Shown here in pieces: positions 19,008-27,380 of a stretch of DNA of 64,000 nucleotides. The notes below the pieces were generated by a model. The model saw only the letters and a program-made list of their open reading frames with translations, had not been told where the DNA came from and did no database searches. Origin of the DNA: Spirosoma aerolatum (GTDB taxonomy: Bacteria > Bacteroidota > Bacteroidia > Cytophagales > Spirosomataceae); the NCBI RefSeq assembly GCF_002056795.1, contig NZ_CP020104.1, positions 4,041,001 through 4,105,000 on the forward strand, given 5' to 3'. The translations under genes and the position numbers were made by a program. How positions within the stretch are numbered: position 1 is the stretch's first letter; each line of letters starts with the position of its first letter.

Positions 19008-19027
19008 CACATTAACCACCAAAACCA

Positions 19028-19711
19028 ATGAACACCATTTTGCGATCCACCGTACTGGCTTTCCTGCTCATTTATTCAGGATCAACCTATGCGCAAACCG
19101 TTTACGCGGGCGAAACCACCGTCGATAAAGCCACGATAGCGGGTCTTTACTTAACCCTCCAGGGCGACGGTAAGCAAATAGAAAAAGACTGGGAAACTGA
19201 ACTCCAGAAATACGGCCGGGTAAGTTCGTCACGGGGCACGTATCGGGTTCCCAACGCCAGCATTTCGGCCATTTCGTCGGAACCCATCAACCTGATCAGT
19301 ACAGTCAAATCGTCCCGCACATCGGCTACGATCTTTGCCTCTTTCGACCGGGGCAACGGTAATTTTGTCAAAGCTGGAGATTCCGGTTATTCGGCCGCCG
19401 AAAGTTTATTGAAGGCATTTGCCGATAACAGCTTGTATGGGCAGGAAGTACGAACCGCCGAAGGCAGCTTCGACGAAGCTCAAAAGAATCACCAGCGGAT
19501 GGTTCGTAAAGGCGAACAGCTACAGCGTTCCATTGAACAGAATGGAAAAGAAAAAGAGCGTCTCCAAAAACGCCTTGAAGAAAACGCGAAAGAGCTGGAG
19601 CAACTACAGAAAGACATTGAAACCAACAAAGTAGATCAGCAAACCGCCCTGACCGAACTCGAAAATCGGAAGAAAAATGTTGAAGCTGTAAAAGCCAAGA
19701 AAAGCAACTAA
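19028..19711 (+). CDS. exported coiled-coil protein of unknown function
   Basis: 227 residues with a clear signal peptide cut after STYAQ. Residues ~25-130 form a compact domain with strands and a GNFVKAGDSGYSAAE segment. The last ~90 residues are a charged heptad coiled coil (EKERLQKRLEENAKELEQLQ). Likely periplasmic. I do not recognise the family. It probably shares a transcript with the methyltransferase and ends next to a hairpin repeat. Confidence 0.75.
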   Translation: MNTILRSTVLAFLLIYSGSTYAQTVYAGETTVDKATIAGLYLTLQGDGKQIEKDWETELQKYGRVSSSRGTYRVPNASISAISSEPINLISTVKSSRTSATIFASFDRGNGNFVKAGDSGYSAAESLLKAFADNSLYGQEVRTAEGSFDEAQKNHQRMVRKGEQLQRSIEQNGKEKERLQKRLEENAKELEQLQKDIETNKVDQQTALTELENRKKNVEAVKAKKSN

Positions 19712-19714
19712 TGG

Positions 19715-19768
19715 ATGTATGATATATGGTGTATGAGGTAGTAAGCCCATACACCATATATCATATAT
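19715..19768. repeat. family B hairpin repeat (copy 1)
   Basis: Arms 19715-19735 and 19748-19768 pair at 20 of 21 positions around a 12-nt loop; words of the type TATGATATATGG. It fills the gap between the stop codons of two convergent genes (19711 and 19772). Confidence 0.88.
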
Positions 19769-19771
19769 AAA

Positions 19772-20464
19772 TTAAAGTAGATTCAGACGGCTCATCAGTT
19801 CGGGTTTGTTGGCCCGGCTGATGGGGATAACTTTAGAGGCCACCACCAGATTGGTTTCCTCAATATCAACAATTTTATCGAGGTTGATGATGTAAGACCT
19901 ATGTACACGCAGGAACTGAGTACCCAGCTTTTCCTCCAGCGATTTCATGGTTGTGTACACAACAAACGCCTGTTGCCCGGTCAGGATTTTGACGTAATCA
20001 CCTGTATTTTCAATGTACAGAATTGAATCGTAAGGAACCCGCACATAACGACCATCATTCTTTACAAAGATCGCCTTATTGTTGACCGTTCTCACCTGTT
20101 CATTCTTCCGCATCACCGTCATCACTTTTTCGACGGCTACCTTAAATCGAGTTTGTGTAATGGGCTTTTTCAGATAATCGGTTACCTGATATTGAAACGC
20201 ATCGAAAGCATATTCCGTTTTAATCGTTGTTAAAATCACCTGTGGCAAAACCGGAAGGCGATCCAGTAAGTCAAAACCCGAAAGGCCAGGCATTTCAACA
20301 TCGAGCCAGATCAGATCAATTGGTTGTTCGGCCAACAAGGTAAGGGCCTGCGTTGCATTCTCGCAAACCGCGACTACTTCTAATGACTCATGCTGTTCGC
20401 AAAGATGCTGAAGCGACCGACGAGCCATTAGTTCATCATCAACAATTATACATTTCAGGATCAT
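19772..20464 (-). CDS. LytTR-family response regulator
   Basis: 230 residues. An N-terminal receiver (about 1-120) has IIVDDE and LIWLDVEMPGLSGF with the phosphoacceptor Asp, and a C-terminal LytTR DNA-binding domain (about 135-230) has YVRVPYDSILYIENTGDYV and LRVHRSYIINLDKI. Its start overlaps the stop of the Hpt gene by 4 nt (ATGA), so the two are translationally coupled. The Hpt protein is the obvious phosphodonor. Likely target genes are not visible. Confidence 0.9.
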   Translation of the reverse strand: MILKCIIVDDELMARRSLQHLCEQHESLEVVAVCENATQALTLLAEQPIDLIWLDVEMPGLSGFDLLDRLPVLPQVILTTIKTEYAFDAFQYQVTDYLKKPITQTRFKVAVEKVMTVMRKNEQVRTVNNKAIFVKNDGRYVRVPYDSILYIENTGDYVKILTGQQAFVVYTTMKSLEEKLGTQFLRVHRSYIINLDKIVDIEETNLVVASKVIPISRANKPELMSRLNLL

Positions 20465-20886
20465 AGGTTAGGAGTGGTCAAGTAACGTTGCCATTCGGTC
20501 TGCAGAAGCGGTTGCTGGCTTTGCAAGGTGGTATAAAAATCCTGCCAGACGGCATGAATACGACCTACCTGTTCTTGCTCAATGATCAGATTCTCAAGCA
20601 GAATCAAGGTAGCTTCCATTGGGGTCAACCCAACCATAGACAAAGTGGGTCGTAATTTATGGATCAGTGGATGGACCTCTTCCCAACACTGAGCTTGAAT
20701 CTGTTGATCAATAACCGCAAACTCAGGCAATACCGAATCGACAAACGTCTCAAACATACAGGCCGCATATTCCCTGTCGCCACCATACAATTCGGCAAGT
20801 AATTGCATATCCAGCAATTGATAGCGCTTTGAGGGATCAACCGAGCCCATTTCTGCTACCCGCAGATCTCTGGTTACATTGGTCAT
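20461..20886 (-). CDS. Hpt-domain phosphotransfer protein
   Basis: 141 residues, all-helical. HPLIHKLRPTLSMVGL matches the histidine phosphotransfer helix (His-x-Leu-Arg/Lys pattern), and the preceding FVDSVLPEFAVIDQQIQ is typical of Hpt helix B. It has no kinase domain, so it should relay phosphate between the hybrid kinases at 23.6-28.9 kb and receivers. ATGA overlap with the LytTR gene. Confidence 0.78.
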   Translation of the reverse strand: MTNVTRDLRVAEMGSVDPSKRYQLLDMQLLAELYGGDREYAACMFETFVDSVLPEFAVIDQQIQAQCWEEVHPLIHKLRPTLSMVGLTPMEATLILLENLIIEQEQVGRIHAVWQDFYTTLQSQQPLLQTEWQRYLTTPNL

Positions 20887-21240
20887 TTTTATTGTATCAG
20901 GTTGGCGAACAGGTAGTTTATAAAACTGGATTTAAGTATGCAAGTTAAGTATTTTTCTAAATCATAAGTTTTATTTATTACCCGAAAAGTAAAATAAAAG
21001 TCAGGCACAGTGCATACACTTATAGTCAATCTACTAGGGTCTTTATTTTCAAAATACAGCTACAGCACTCCCCCAATGGTCTATTCCAACCAGCCGAACG
21101 GCTTACTATTAAAAATAAACCAATAGTTACTTAAAAACCCGAAATTCTTACCATTTATCGAATAGATGTAACTACACGATTCTTTATCCAACAATTTTGA
21201 AGCACCAAACTACTGAAACCAACTTCTACCCAAATCAACC
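20887..21240. other. AT-rich divergent intergenic region
   Basis: 354 nt between divergent Hpt and sigma-factor genes. It should hold promoters for both, but I find no convincing TTG/TAnnTTTG pair; CAATTTTG (21192-21199) is the nearest -7-like box for the sigma gene. No gene or repeat is seen. Confidence 0.4.
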
Positions 21241-21792
21241 ATGGCCAGTTTTCTAACCGATGAAGCGCTCATTAAACAGTACTTACCTGAGCAGCCTAAT
21301 CAATGCTTCGAAACTTTATATAATCGATATGTCAATAAAGTGTATAGACACTGTCTGTCGATGACTAAAGACGAAGAAAGTGCTCATGACTACACCCATG
21401 ACATATTTATTAAGATGTTTAAAAAGCTGGATACGTTCCACGAGCGTTCTAGTTTTTCAACCTGGCTCTATTCAATTGCCTATAACTACTGCTCGGATCA
21501 ATTGCGATTAGCCAAGCGATTAAACTTCTCTCCACTCGACGACGAGTACGATACGCCTTCCAGCGAATCGTATGAAGCGCAGGCTAAGGAACAATCGTTG
21601 CAGTTGCTTAATCAGGTAATGGAGCAATTGCCCGAAAAAGAGCAGAAAATCCTGAAGCTAAAATATGAGCAGGGGTTACGGATCGACGAGATAGCTCAGC
21701 TATACAATATCAGCGAAAGTTCCGTTAAAATGCGACTCAAGCGTAGTCGGGAAAAAGTCCATCAACTTTGTGCTTACTACCACTCCTTATAA
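21241..21792 (+). CDS. ECF-type RNA polymerase sigma factor
   Basis: 183 residues. Region 2 (about 25-95: YNRYVNKVYRHCLSMTKD, HDIFIKMFKKLDTF, STWLYSIAYNYCSD) and region 4 (about 125-180: EKEQKILKLKYEQGLRIDEIAQ...SSVKMRLKRSREKV) are both complete. No anti-sigma gene is next to it, so control is not evident; the phosphorelay genes around it are candidates. It converges on cheB, overlapping it by 6 bp. Confidence 0.9.
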   Translation: MASFLTDEALIKQYLPEQPNQCFETLYNRYVNKVYRHCLSMTKDEESAHDYTHDIFIKMFKKLDTFHERSSFSTWLYSIAYNYCSDQLRLAKRLNFSPLDDEYDTPSSESYEAQAKEQSLQLLNQVMEQLPEKEQKILKLKYEQGLRIDEIAQLYNISESSVKMRLKRSREKVHQLCAYYHSL

Positions 21793-22371
21793 GTTCAGGT
21801 TATTCAGCAACGAACTGATTCCCTCTATATCCAGAATATAATCGACCTGCGTGTTAAGAATGGCCTGTTGGGGCATCATGGCCGCCTGGGCGGTTTCGGG
21901 CAGTTGGGTCACCAGCAAACCGCCCTTTCGTTTGATTGCTTTCAGGCCAGCAGTCCCATCTGCATTCGCTCCCGACAACAGAACGCCTATCAGCGAAGGC
22001 CCAAATACATCGGCGGCTGACTCAAACGTGACATCGATCGATGGCCGACTGTAATTTACTTTTTCGGAATCATCGAGAGCAAACGTTCGATCACGTTCAA
22101 TCAGTACGTGGTAATCGGCGGGAGCCAGATAGATGATTCCAGGCTTGATTGGCTCTTTATCCTCTACTTCCCGAACGGGAATAATCGTTTTTAGTGAGAG
22201 CAGGTGCGCCAGTGTTGAATCGGCAGTATTACGGCGATGCAAGACAATAATAAATACATACGTCAACGGGGTCGATAAGGCCGGCAGCACCTGCAATAAC
22301 ACATCAATACTGCCCGTCGATCCACCAATGACAACCGCTTTTTTAGCTGTGGTTATGCTATTTTCCGCCAT
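21787..22371 (-). CDS. cheB: CheB-type protein-glutamate methylesterase domain, no receiver
   Basis: 194 residues, only the catalytic domain. GGSTGSID carries the catalytic Ser, VLHRRN the His, and SGANADGTAGL the Asp-containing loop. Classical CheB has an N-terminal receiver that is absent here. Its start lies 19 nt inside the cheR end, so the two are co-translated. With no chemoreceptors nearby, the methylation target may be the sensor kinase module upstream rather than a chemoreceptor. Confidence 0.88.
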   Translation of the reverse strand: MAENSITTAKKAVVIGGSTGSIDVLLQVLPALSTPLTYVFIIVLHRRNTADSTLAHLLSLKTIIPVREVEDKEPIKPGIIYLAPADYHVLIERDRTFALDDSEKVNYSRPSIDVTFESAADVFGPSLIGVLLSGANADGTAGLKAIKRKGGLLVTQLPETAQAAMMPQQAILNTQVDYILDIEGISSLLNNLNL

Positions 22372-23168
22372 ATTTTTTCCCCATTCAACGGTCTGTATTT
22401 AGCCTCCAGCGTGGAGAAACGGAGCGTTTCCTTTGCGCCTAGTGCCAAGTAACTGAGCAGCCCCAAACTTTCATCGAACAAGGAAAGCACACGCTGCTGG
22501 AGGGCCTTGTCGAAGTAGATCAACACATTTCGGCAAAGAATCAGATCGAATTCATTGAACGACCGATCCGAAACCAGATTATGCGTCGAAAAAACCATAC
22601 GCTCGGCCAGTTCATCCAGAAACTTAGCGTAGCCATACTGTGCGGTATAATACATCGAAAAATCAGCGACTCCACCCGATAACACATAATTTTCGGAATA
22701 CTGCTTCATCTGCGATAAAGCAACAATTCCCTTCCGCGCCGACGCCAGTACATCTGGATTAAGGTCTGTAGCGTATAGTAGGGATTTATGCAGCAGTCCG
22801 GCCTCTTTGAGCAGAATGGCCATCGAAAAAACCTCTTCGCCCGTTGAACAGCCTGCATGCCAGATACGAATAAACGGTTTTGCAGCCAGCGTCGGTAGTA
22901 CGTCGGTTCGGAGTGCTTTATAGAAAAACGGGTCCCGAAACATTTCGGTCACGTTTACGGTCAGTTCTTCCACAAACCGTTTTATATACTCGGTATCAGT
23001 CCGTATGCGATACCGCAGTTCAGCAAAACTGGGAAACTTATCAAGCGACCAAACCCGATTGATCCGTCGTTTCAGCGAAGCTCTGGCGTAATGGGTAAAA
23101 TCATACCCGTAGCGTTCGAACAGATCCGTCAGCAGCAGGTCCATTTGCTCATCCTCAATCATAACCAT
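22353..23168 (-). CDS. cheR: CheR-type glutamate O-methyltransferase
   Basis: 271 residues. The N-terminal CheR helical part (FTHYARASLKRRINR, the Arg-rich receptor-binding helix) precedes the SAM domain with IWHAGCSTGEEVFSMAILL, LLYATDLNPDVL and FDLILCRNVLIYF. It lacks the pentapeptide-tether or TPR extensions seen in other CheR classes. In one operon with cheB, a receiver and the CHASE3 hybrid kinase. Confidence 0.92.
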   Translation of the reverse strand: MVMIEDEQMDLLLTDLFERYGYDFTHYARASLKRRINRVWSLDKFPSFAELRYRIRTDTEYIKRFVEELTVNVTEMFRDPFFYKALRTDVLPTLAAKPFIRIWHAGCSTGEEVFSMAILLKEAGLLHKSLLYATDLNPDVLASARKGIVALSQMKQYSENYVLSGGVADFSMYYTAQYGYAKFLDELAERMVFSTHNLVSDRSFNEFDLILCRNVLIYFDKALQQRVLSLFDESLGLLSYLALGAKETLRFSTLEAKYRPLNGEKIWRKIA

Positions 23169-23202
23169 TCCCTGGTTCTATTTTCCTGAGCCCCGGCGGC
23201 AT

Positions 23203-23562
23203 CTAGTTTAATATTCTTAACAATCGATCAACATCGATGGGTTTGGCAATGTAATCCGAAGCGCCTGCCCGAAGGCATTTTTCCCGGTCACCGATCATTG
23301 CCTGGGCTGTCACCGCTATAATGGGCGTATTTTTCCGCTGATCGATGGCTTTTATGCGGGGAATGGCCTCATAACCGTCCATTTCGGGCATCATCATATC
23401 GATCAGAACGGCATCGATTACCTCATCCGTTTGCAGAATAACTAATGCGTCCAGCGCACTGGAACAGGAAAGACAGTCGAACGATTTGGCCCGAAGCGTA
23501 GCAGTCAGCGCAAAAATATTCCGCGAATCATCGTCTATAATCAGGACTCGTTTTTTAGCCAT
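23203..23562 (-). CDS. single-domain response regulator
   Basis: 119 residues, a receiver and nothing else: LIIDDDSRN (acidic pocket), VLIDMMMPEMDGYE (phosphoacceptor Asp), VTAQA (Thr/Ser switch), YIAKPID (Lys). It is very similar to the last receiver of the 1200-residue kinase upstream (shared DREKCLRAGASDYI-type end), which suggests duplication. A CheY-like relay or phosphate sink is inferred. Confidence 0.9.
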   Translation of the reverse strand: MAKKRVLIIDDDSRNIFALTATLRAKSFDCLSCSSALDALVILQTDEVIDAVLIDMMMPEMDGYEAIPRIKAIDQRKNTPIIAVTAQAMIGDREKCLRAGASDYIAKPIDVDRLLRILN

Positions 23563-23645
23563 GGGACAAACTGGTTGAGGGTTTACTACTCTCTGATTTC
23601 GGTTCCGCTGCCTGCAAAGCCGAAGAGAGCATAGGCAGAATACAG

Positions 23646-26600
23646 TTATGAACGCTCATAAAGCCACACCCGTAATAAGGACACTAGTTGATCAACATCT
23701 ACTGGTTTTGTAATATAGTCGGAGGCTCCAGCCCGAATGCATTTTTCCCGATCACCGATCATAGCCTTAGCCGTTACAGCAATCACAGGCAGGTTGCGCC
23801 ACTGGTAATGTTCCCGAATTTTTTGGGCCGTCTCGTAGCCGTCCATGTGGGGCATCATCATATCCAGCAATACCACATCAATAGCCGGATTCTCCTCCAG
23901 TTTCTGCAAGGCTTCTTTCCCATCCAACGCTGCCACTACCGACATATTGAACTGCTCAAGGGCTTTCGACAGCGAGAAGATATTGCGTACGTCATCGTCC
24001 ACGACCAGCACCGTTTTTTCGTTCAATACCTGGCCCAACGCGCCCAATTTCTTCGTTTTACCTTTGTTATTACTCTGCTTGGCTTCTTCCATCAGGTGCA
24101 GAAACAAGGATACTTCATCGAGCATACGCTGGTACGAATGGGCTGTTTTGACCACGATCGAGTCGGCATACTTCTTAATCTTCAGTTCTTCGGCCATCGA
24201 CAGGCTCTTGCCGGTGAAAATGATGATCGGCAGTTTTTCCAGTCCTGGGGTTTTCTTGGCTTCTTCCAGCGTTTCGTAGGCTTTATGATCCGGAATTCCC
24301 ATGTCCAGAATGACACAGTCGATCTCATTCTGTTTTAAGGCATCGATACCGTCTTTTACAGTGCTTTTCAACTCCGAATTGATATTGAACGTTTCCAGAA
24401 AGTACGCCAGCGCTTTGGCATGTTTCGGGTTATCTTCAATGATCAGTACTTTTTTCGAGTCGCGACTGAGCACATATTCGATCTTTTTAAACACCTCCTG
24501 CATCTGCTCGAAGGCCATAGGCTTATCGACAAAATCGACGGCTCCTTTCATCAGGCTTTCGTTCTTGAGCCGATGCGACGACATAATATGCACGGGTATA
24601 GGTCGGGTTTTCGGGTCGGCTTTCAGGGCATCCATCACCTGCCAGCCACTCATGATGGGTAGCTCAATATCGAGCAGAATGCCCACAGGTTTATAGATGC
24701 CTGCCAGCTTAAGTCCTTCATCGCCCCGAACAGCCACGACCCCTTTGTACCCTTTCTTTCGAGAATATTCCAGCAGCGACTTGGCAAAATTCGCATCGTC
24801 TTCTACGATCAGGATAATTTTATCCTGATCGGTAATGTTGTCCCGATCATCAGGAATCGCTTCCGGGATTACCGAACTAATGTATTTTACTTCAGGGGTT
24901 GGGGGCGTCGCCGGAGCCAAAGGCGCTGGTTCGACCGGCGCAGGAACAGGTTCGGGAATCGATGTCTGTTCATCCTTATGGATCGGTAAACTAACCGTAA
25001 ACTCACTGCCCTCGTTCACCTGACTTACCAAGGTAATTTCACCCCCTAGCAGTTTGACCAGTTCGCGACTGATCGACAGCCCCAGACCCGTTCCACCATA
25101 CTTGCGCTTTGTTGAGCCGTCGGCCTGCTGGAATGCTTCAAAAATGAGCGGTTGCTTTTCGGCCGGAATACCGATACCCGTATCGTTTACGACAAACAGG
25201 AGCCGGTTTGCATTGCCTGGTTGCCGATTGATCGTTAGGCTCACACGACCCGAAGCCGTAAATTTGAGGGCGTTCGATAGCAGGTTTTTCAGAATCTGAC
25301 CCAATCTCATCCGGTCGGTCGTGATCTGAGCCGGACAATCGGGGGCCAAACGAATCGAAAAATCCAGCCCTTTTTCTTTCGCCAACAAGGCAAACAGCGA
25401 CTGGAGTTCATCGGTAAGCTCGTTAATGGGCACTTCCTGATAATCGAGCTTCATCTGCCCAGCTTCAATCTTCGATAAGTCCAGAATTTCGTCGATCAGC
25501 CCCAGCAGTCCATTCCCCGACGATTGGATGACTTTAGCATATTCGATCTGCTCAGCGGTAAGCGTCTCTTCATGATTTTCGGCCAGCAATCGGCTCAATA
25601 GTAATATGGAATTGAGCGGAGTCCGCAATTCGTGCGACATATTCGCCAGGAATTCCGACTTGTAGCGGGTCGTCAGTTCCAGTTCGTCGGCCTTCCGTTG
25701 AATCTCGTCATTTTTTTCTTCCAGCAATAAGCCACGCTCTTCCAGCTCGGTGTTGGTCTGCTGCAATTCTTCCTGCTGAACCCGAAGCTCCTCTTCCGAA
25801 GCCTGTAACCGTTGCGCCTGAGCCTCCAGCTCGGCATTCAGATTTTCAAGTTCCGAATGTTGAGACTGTAATTCTTCGGACTGCGCCTGTGTTTCTTCAA
25901 GGAAAGCCTGAAGTTTCATATAATCAAGTGCGGCATTGACACCAATCGCGATCGACTCCTGATTCATTTCCAGAAATTCGATATCCAGCGGTCTGGGAGC
26001 CCGAAAAAAGCCCAACTCAATAGCCCCGACACAGGTGTCGGCAAACAGGAGCGGAACAATAACCAGCGACGTGGGCCTGCTTTCGCCTACCGACGAGCTT
26101 ACTCGGCTGTAATCTGCGGGTAAATCGTGTACAACAAGGGTTTTCTTCGCCTGAATAGCCTGCCCTACTAGTCCATTTCCCGACCTGACGGTTCTGGGTG
26201 CCCCCTGCGCGGCATAGCTCCCCGACAACGTATATTGGCGATCATTTTCGGTCAGATAAACGGTTCCAACTGGTGCATTCAGGTATTCGGCAAGGGTGTT
26301 AATCAGGTTCGAACTTAACTTTGACAGATCACGCTGACCACGAATAGCGTCACTTATTCGTACGGAACCCGTCTGTAGCCAGGTACGATTCTGCAAATCC
26401 GTAAATGTTCGTTCCAATGCACTGGCCATCAGGTTGAGTGCGCTACCGATACGGCCCAGGTCATCATCTTTCGTATCGTCGCTCCGTACGGCATAATCCC
26501 CTTCAGCAATATCGTGGGTGATGTCTTCCAGAACAGCTATTCGCTGGTTGGTTTCGATGTACTTTTCCTCGGCTTTTTTCTGGTGGGCAATCCGATCGTC

Positions 26601-27248
26601 GAGATCCTGTTTAATGCGCACGTAGGTGAAACTGGTGATCAGCATCGAAATAATGGCAGCAATCACCAGCAGAAATGGCGTATAAGTAATGTATATGTCC
26701 TGCTGCTCAATTCGGCGCTTCAGTATACTCTGCTCCTGACTTTTTATGGTGTTGATGGTGGCCCGGAGGGTGTCCATAATCTGTTTCCCCCGAATCATTT
26801 CCCGATGGCGGTTGATGGTATCCGTGGCAAACGCCTTGTGCTGACGAACCAGATTGATCACCCGCTGCATCTGAACAAACTTAGCCTCGTACAACCGTTT
26901 AACTTCCGCCAGATTTTTCTGCTGTGGCGAATTATCACCGGTTAGCTCCTCGACCCGGCCTAAGCTCCTCGACACTTTTTCATAACTACCATTGTATGGT
27001 TGGAGAAAGAGCGGATCAAGCGTAATGAGGTAACCACGTTGTGCCGTTTCAGCATCTTTCATGAACGAAATGATGTTCTCCGATTCAATGAGCACCTCAT
27101 TGGTATGATTCACCAGTTTTGAATTTTCGATCAGTTGCTGAATGCTGTAAAACGATGCGATCAGGCTGATCAGAAGCAACAGCGTCGAAAACGAAAAGAC
27201 AATCTGCAACTGTCGAACGACCGAATTTGAAGTTGAGTAACGCGGCAT
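23646..27248 (-). CDS. hybrid sensor histidine kinase, CHASE3-HAMP-GAF-HisKA-HATPase-REC-REC-REC
   Basis: 1200 residues. TM1 near 15-35, CHASE3 periplasmic domain (~40-185, with DAETAQRGYLIT), TM2 near 190-212, HAMP to ~275, GAF (~300-450), a long coiled coil, then HisKA with MSHELRTPLN (His539) and HATPase_c (NDTGIGIP, GTGLGLSI). A Pro/Glu-rich linker leads to three receivers with Asp860, Asp982 and Asp1129. It detects a periplasmic signal and can pass phosphate to Hpt and downstream regulators. Shared operon with cheR and cheB suggests methylation-based adaptation of this sensor. Confidence 0.93.
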   Translation of the reverse strand: MPRYSTSNSVVRQLQIVFSFSTLLLLISLIASFYSIQQLIENSKLVNHTNEVLIESENIISFMKDAETAQRGYLITLDPLFLQPYNGSYEKVSRSLGRVEELTGDNSPQQKNLAEVKRLYEAKFVQMQRVINLVRQHKAFATDTINRHREMIRGKQIMDTLRATINTIKSQEQSILKRRIEQQDIYITYTPFLLVIAAIISMLITSFTYVRIKQDLDDRIAHQKKAEEKYIETNQRIAVLEDITHDIAEGDYAVRSDDTKDDDLGRIGSALNLMASALERTFTDLQNRTWLQTGSVRISDAIRGQRDLSKLSSNLINTLAEYLNAPVGTVYLTENDRQYTLSGSYAAQGAPRTVRSGNGLVGQAIQAKKTLVVHDLPADYSRVSSSVGESRPTSLVIVPLLFADTCVGAIELGFFRAPRPLDIEFLEMNQESIAIGVNAALDYMKLQAFLEETQAQSEELQSQHSELENLNAELEAQAQRLQASEEELRVQQEELQQTNTELEERGLLLEEKNDEIQRKADELELTTRYKSEFLANMSHELRTPLNSILLLSRLLAENHEETLTAEQIEYAKVIQSSGNGLLGLIDEILDLSKIEAGQMKLDYQEVPINELTDELQSLFALLAKEKGLDFSIRLAPDCPAQITTDRMRLGQILKNLLSNALKFTASGRVSLTINRQPGNANRLLFVVNDTGIGIPAEKQPLIFEAFQQADGSTKRKYGGTGLGLSISRELVKLLGGEITLVSQVNEGSEFTVSLPIHKDEQTSIPEPVPAPVEPAPLAPATPPTPEVKYISSVIPEAIPDDRDNITDQDKIILIVEDDANFAKSLLEYSRKKGYKGVVAVRGDEGLKLAGIYKPVGILLDIELPIMSGWQVMDALKADPKTRPIPVHIMSSHRLKNESLMKGAVDFVDKPMAFEQMQEVFKKIEYVLSRDSKKVLIIEDNPKHAKALAYFLETFNINSELKSTVKDGIDALKQNEIDCVILDMGIPDHKAYETLEEAKKTPGLEKLPIIIFTGKSLSMAEELKIKKYADSIVVKTAHSYQRMLDEVSLFLHLMEEAKQSNNKGKTKKLGALGQVLNEKTVLVVDDDVRNIFSLSKALEQFNMSVVAALDGKEALQKLEENPAIDVVLLDMMMPHMDGYETAQKIREHYQWRNLPVIAVTAKAMIGDREKCIRAGASDYITKPVDVDQLVSLLRVWLYERS

Positions 27249-27263
27249 AAGAGAGGAAAGCTA

Positions 27264-27380
27264 TTTAGGATATGTAGGATGTAGGATATAGGATATATGA
27301 TGTAGGATGTATGCTTGTAGAAACCTTAACTTTAACTACCATACATCATATATCCTACATCATATATCATACATCATACT
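27264..27380. repeat. family B hairpin repeat (copy 2), long and degenerate
   Basis: Left half (about 27264-27312) and right half (about 27340-27380) are made of the same words (GTAGGATATATGATG and complements) and pair imperfectly. The right half contains the TGA stop of the REC-PAS kinase gene; the left half ends 16 nt from the start of the CHASE3 kinase. Confidence 0.8.

Noticed and set aside
27264..27380. CRISPR-like array
   Set aside because: Units are degenerate short words arranged as an inverted repeat with no constant repeat or unique spacers.
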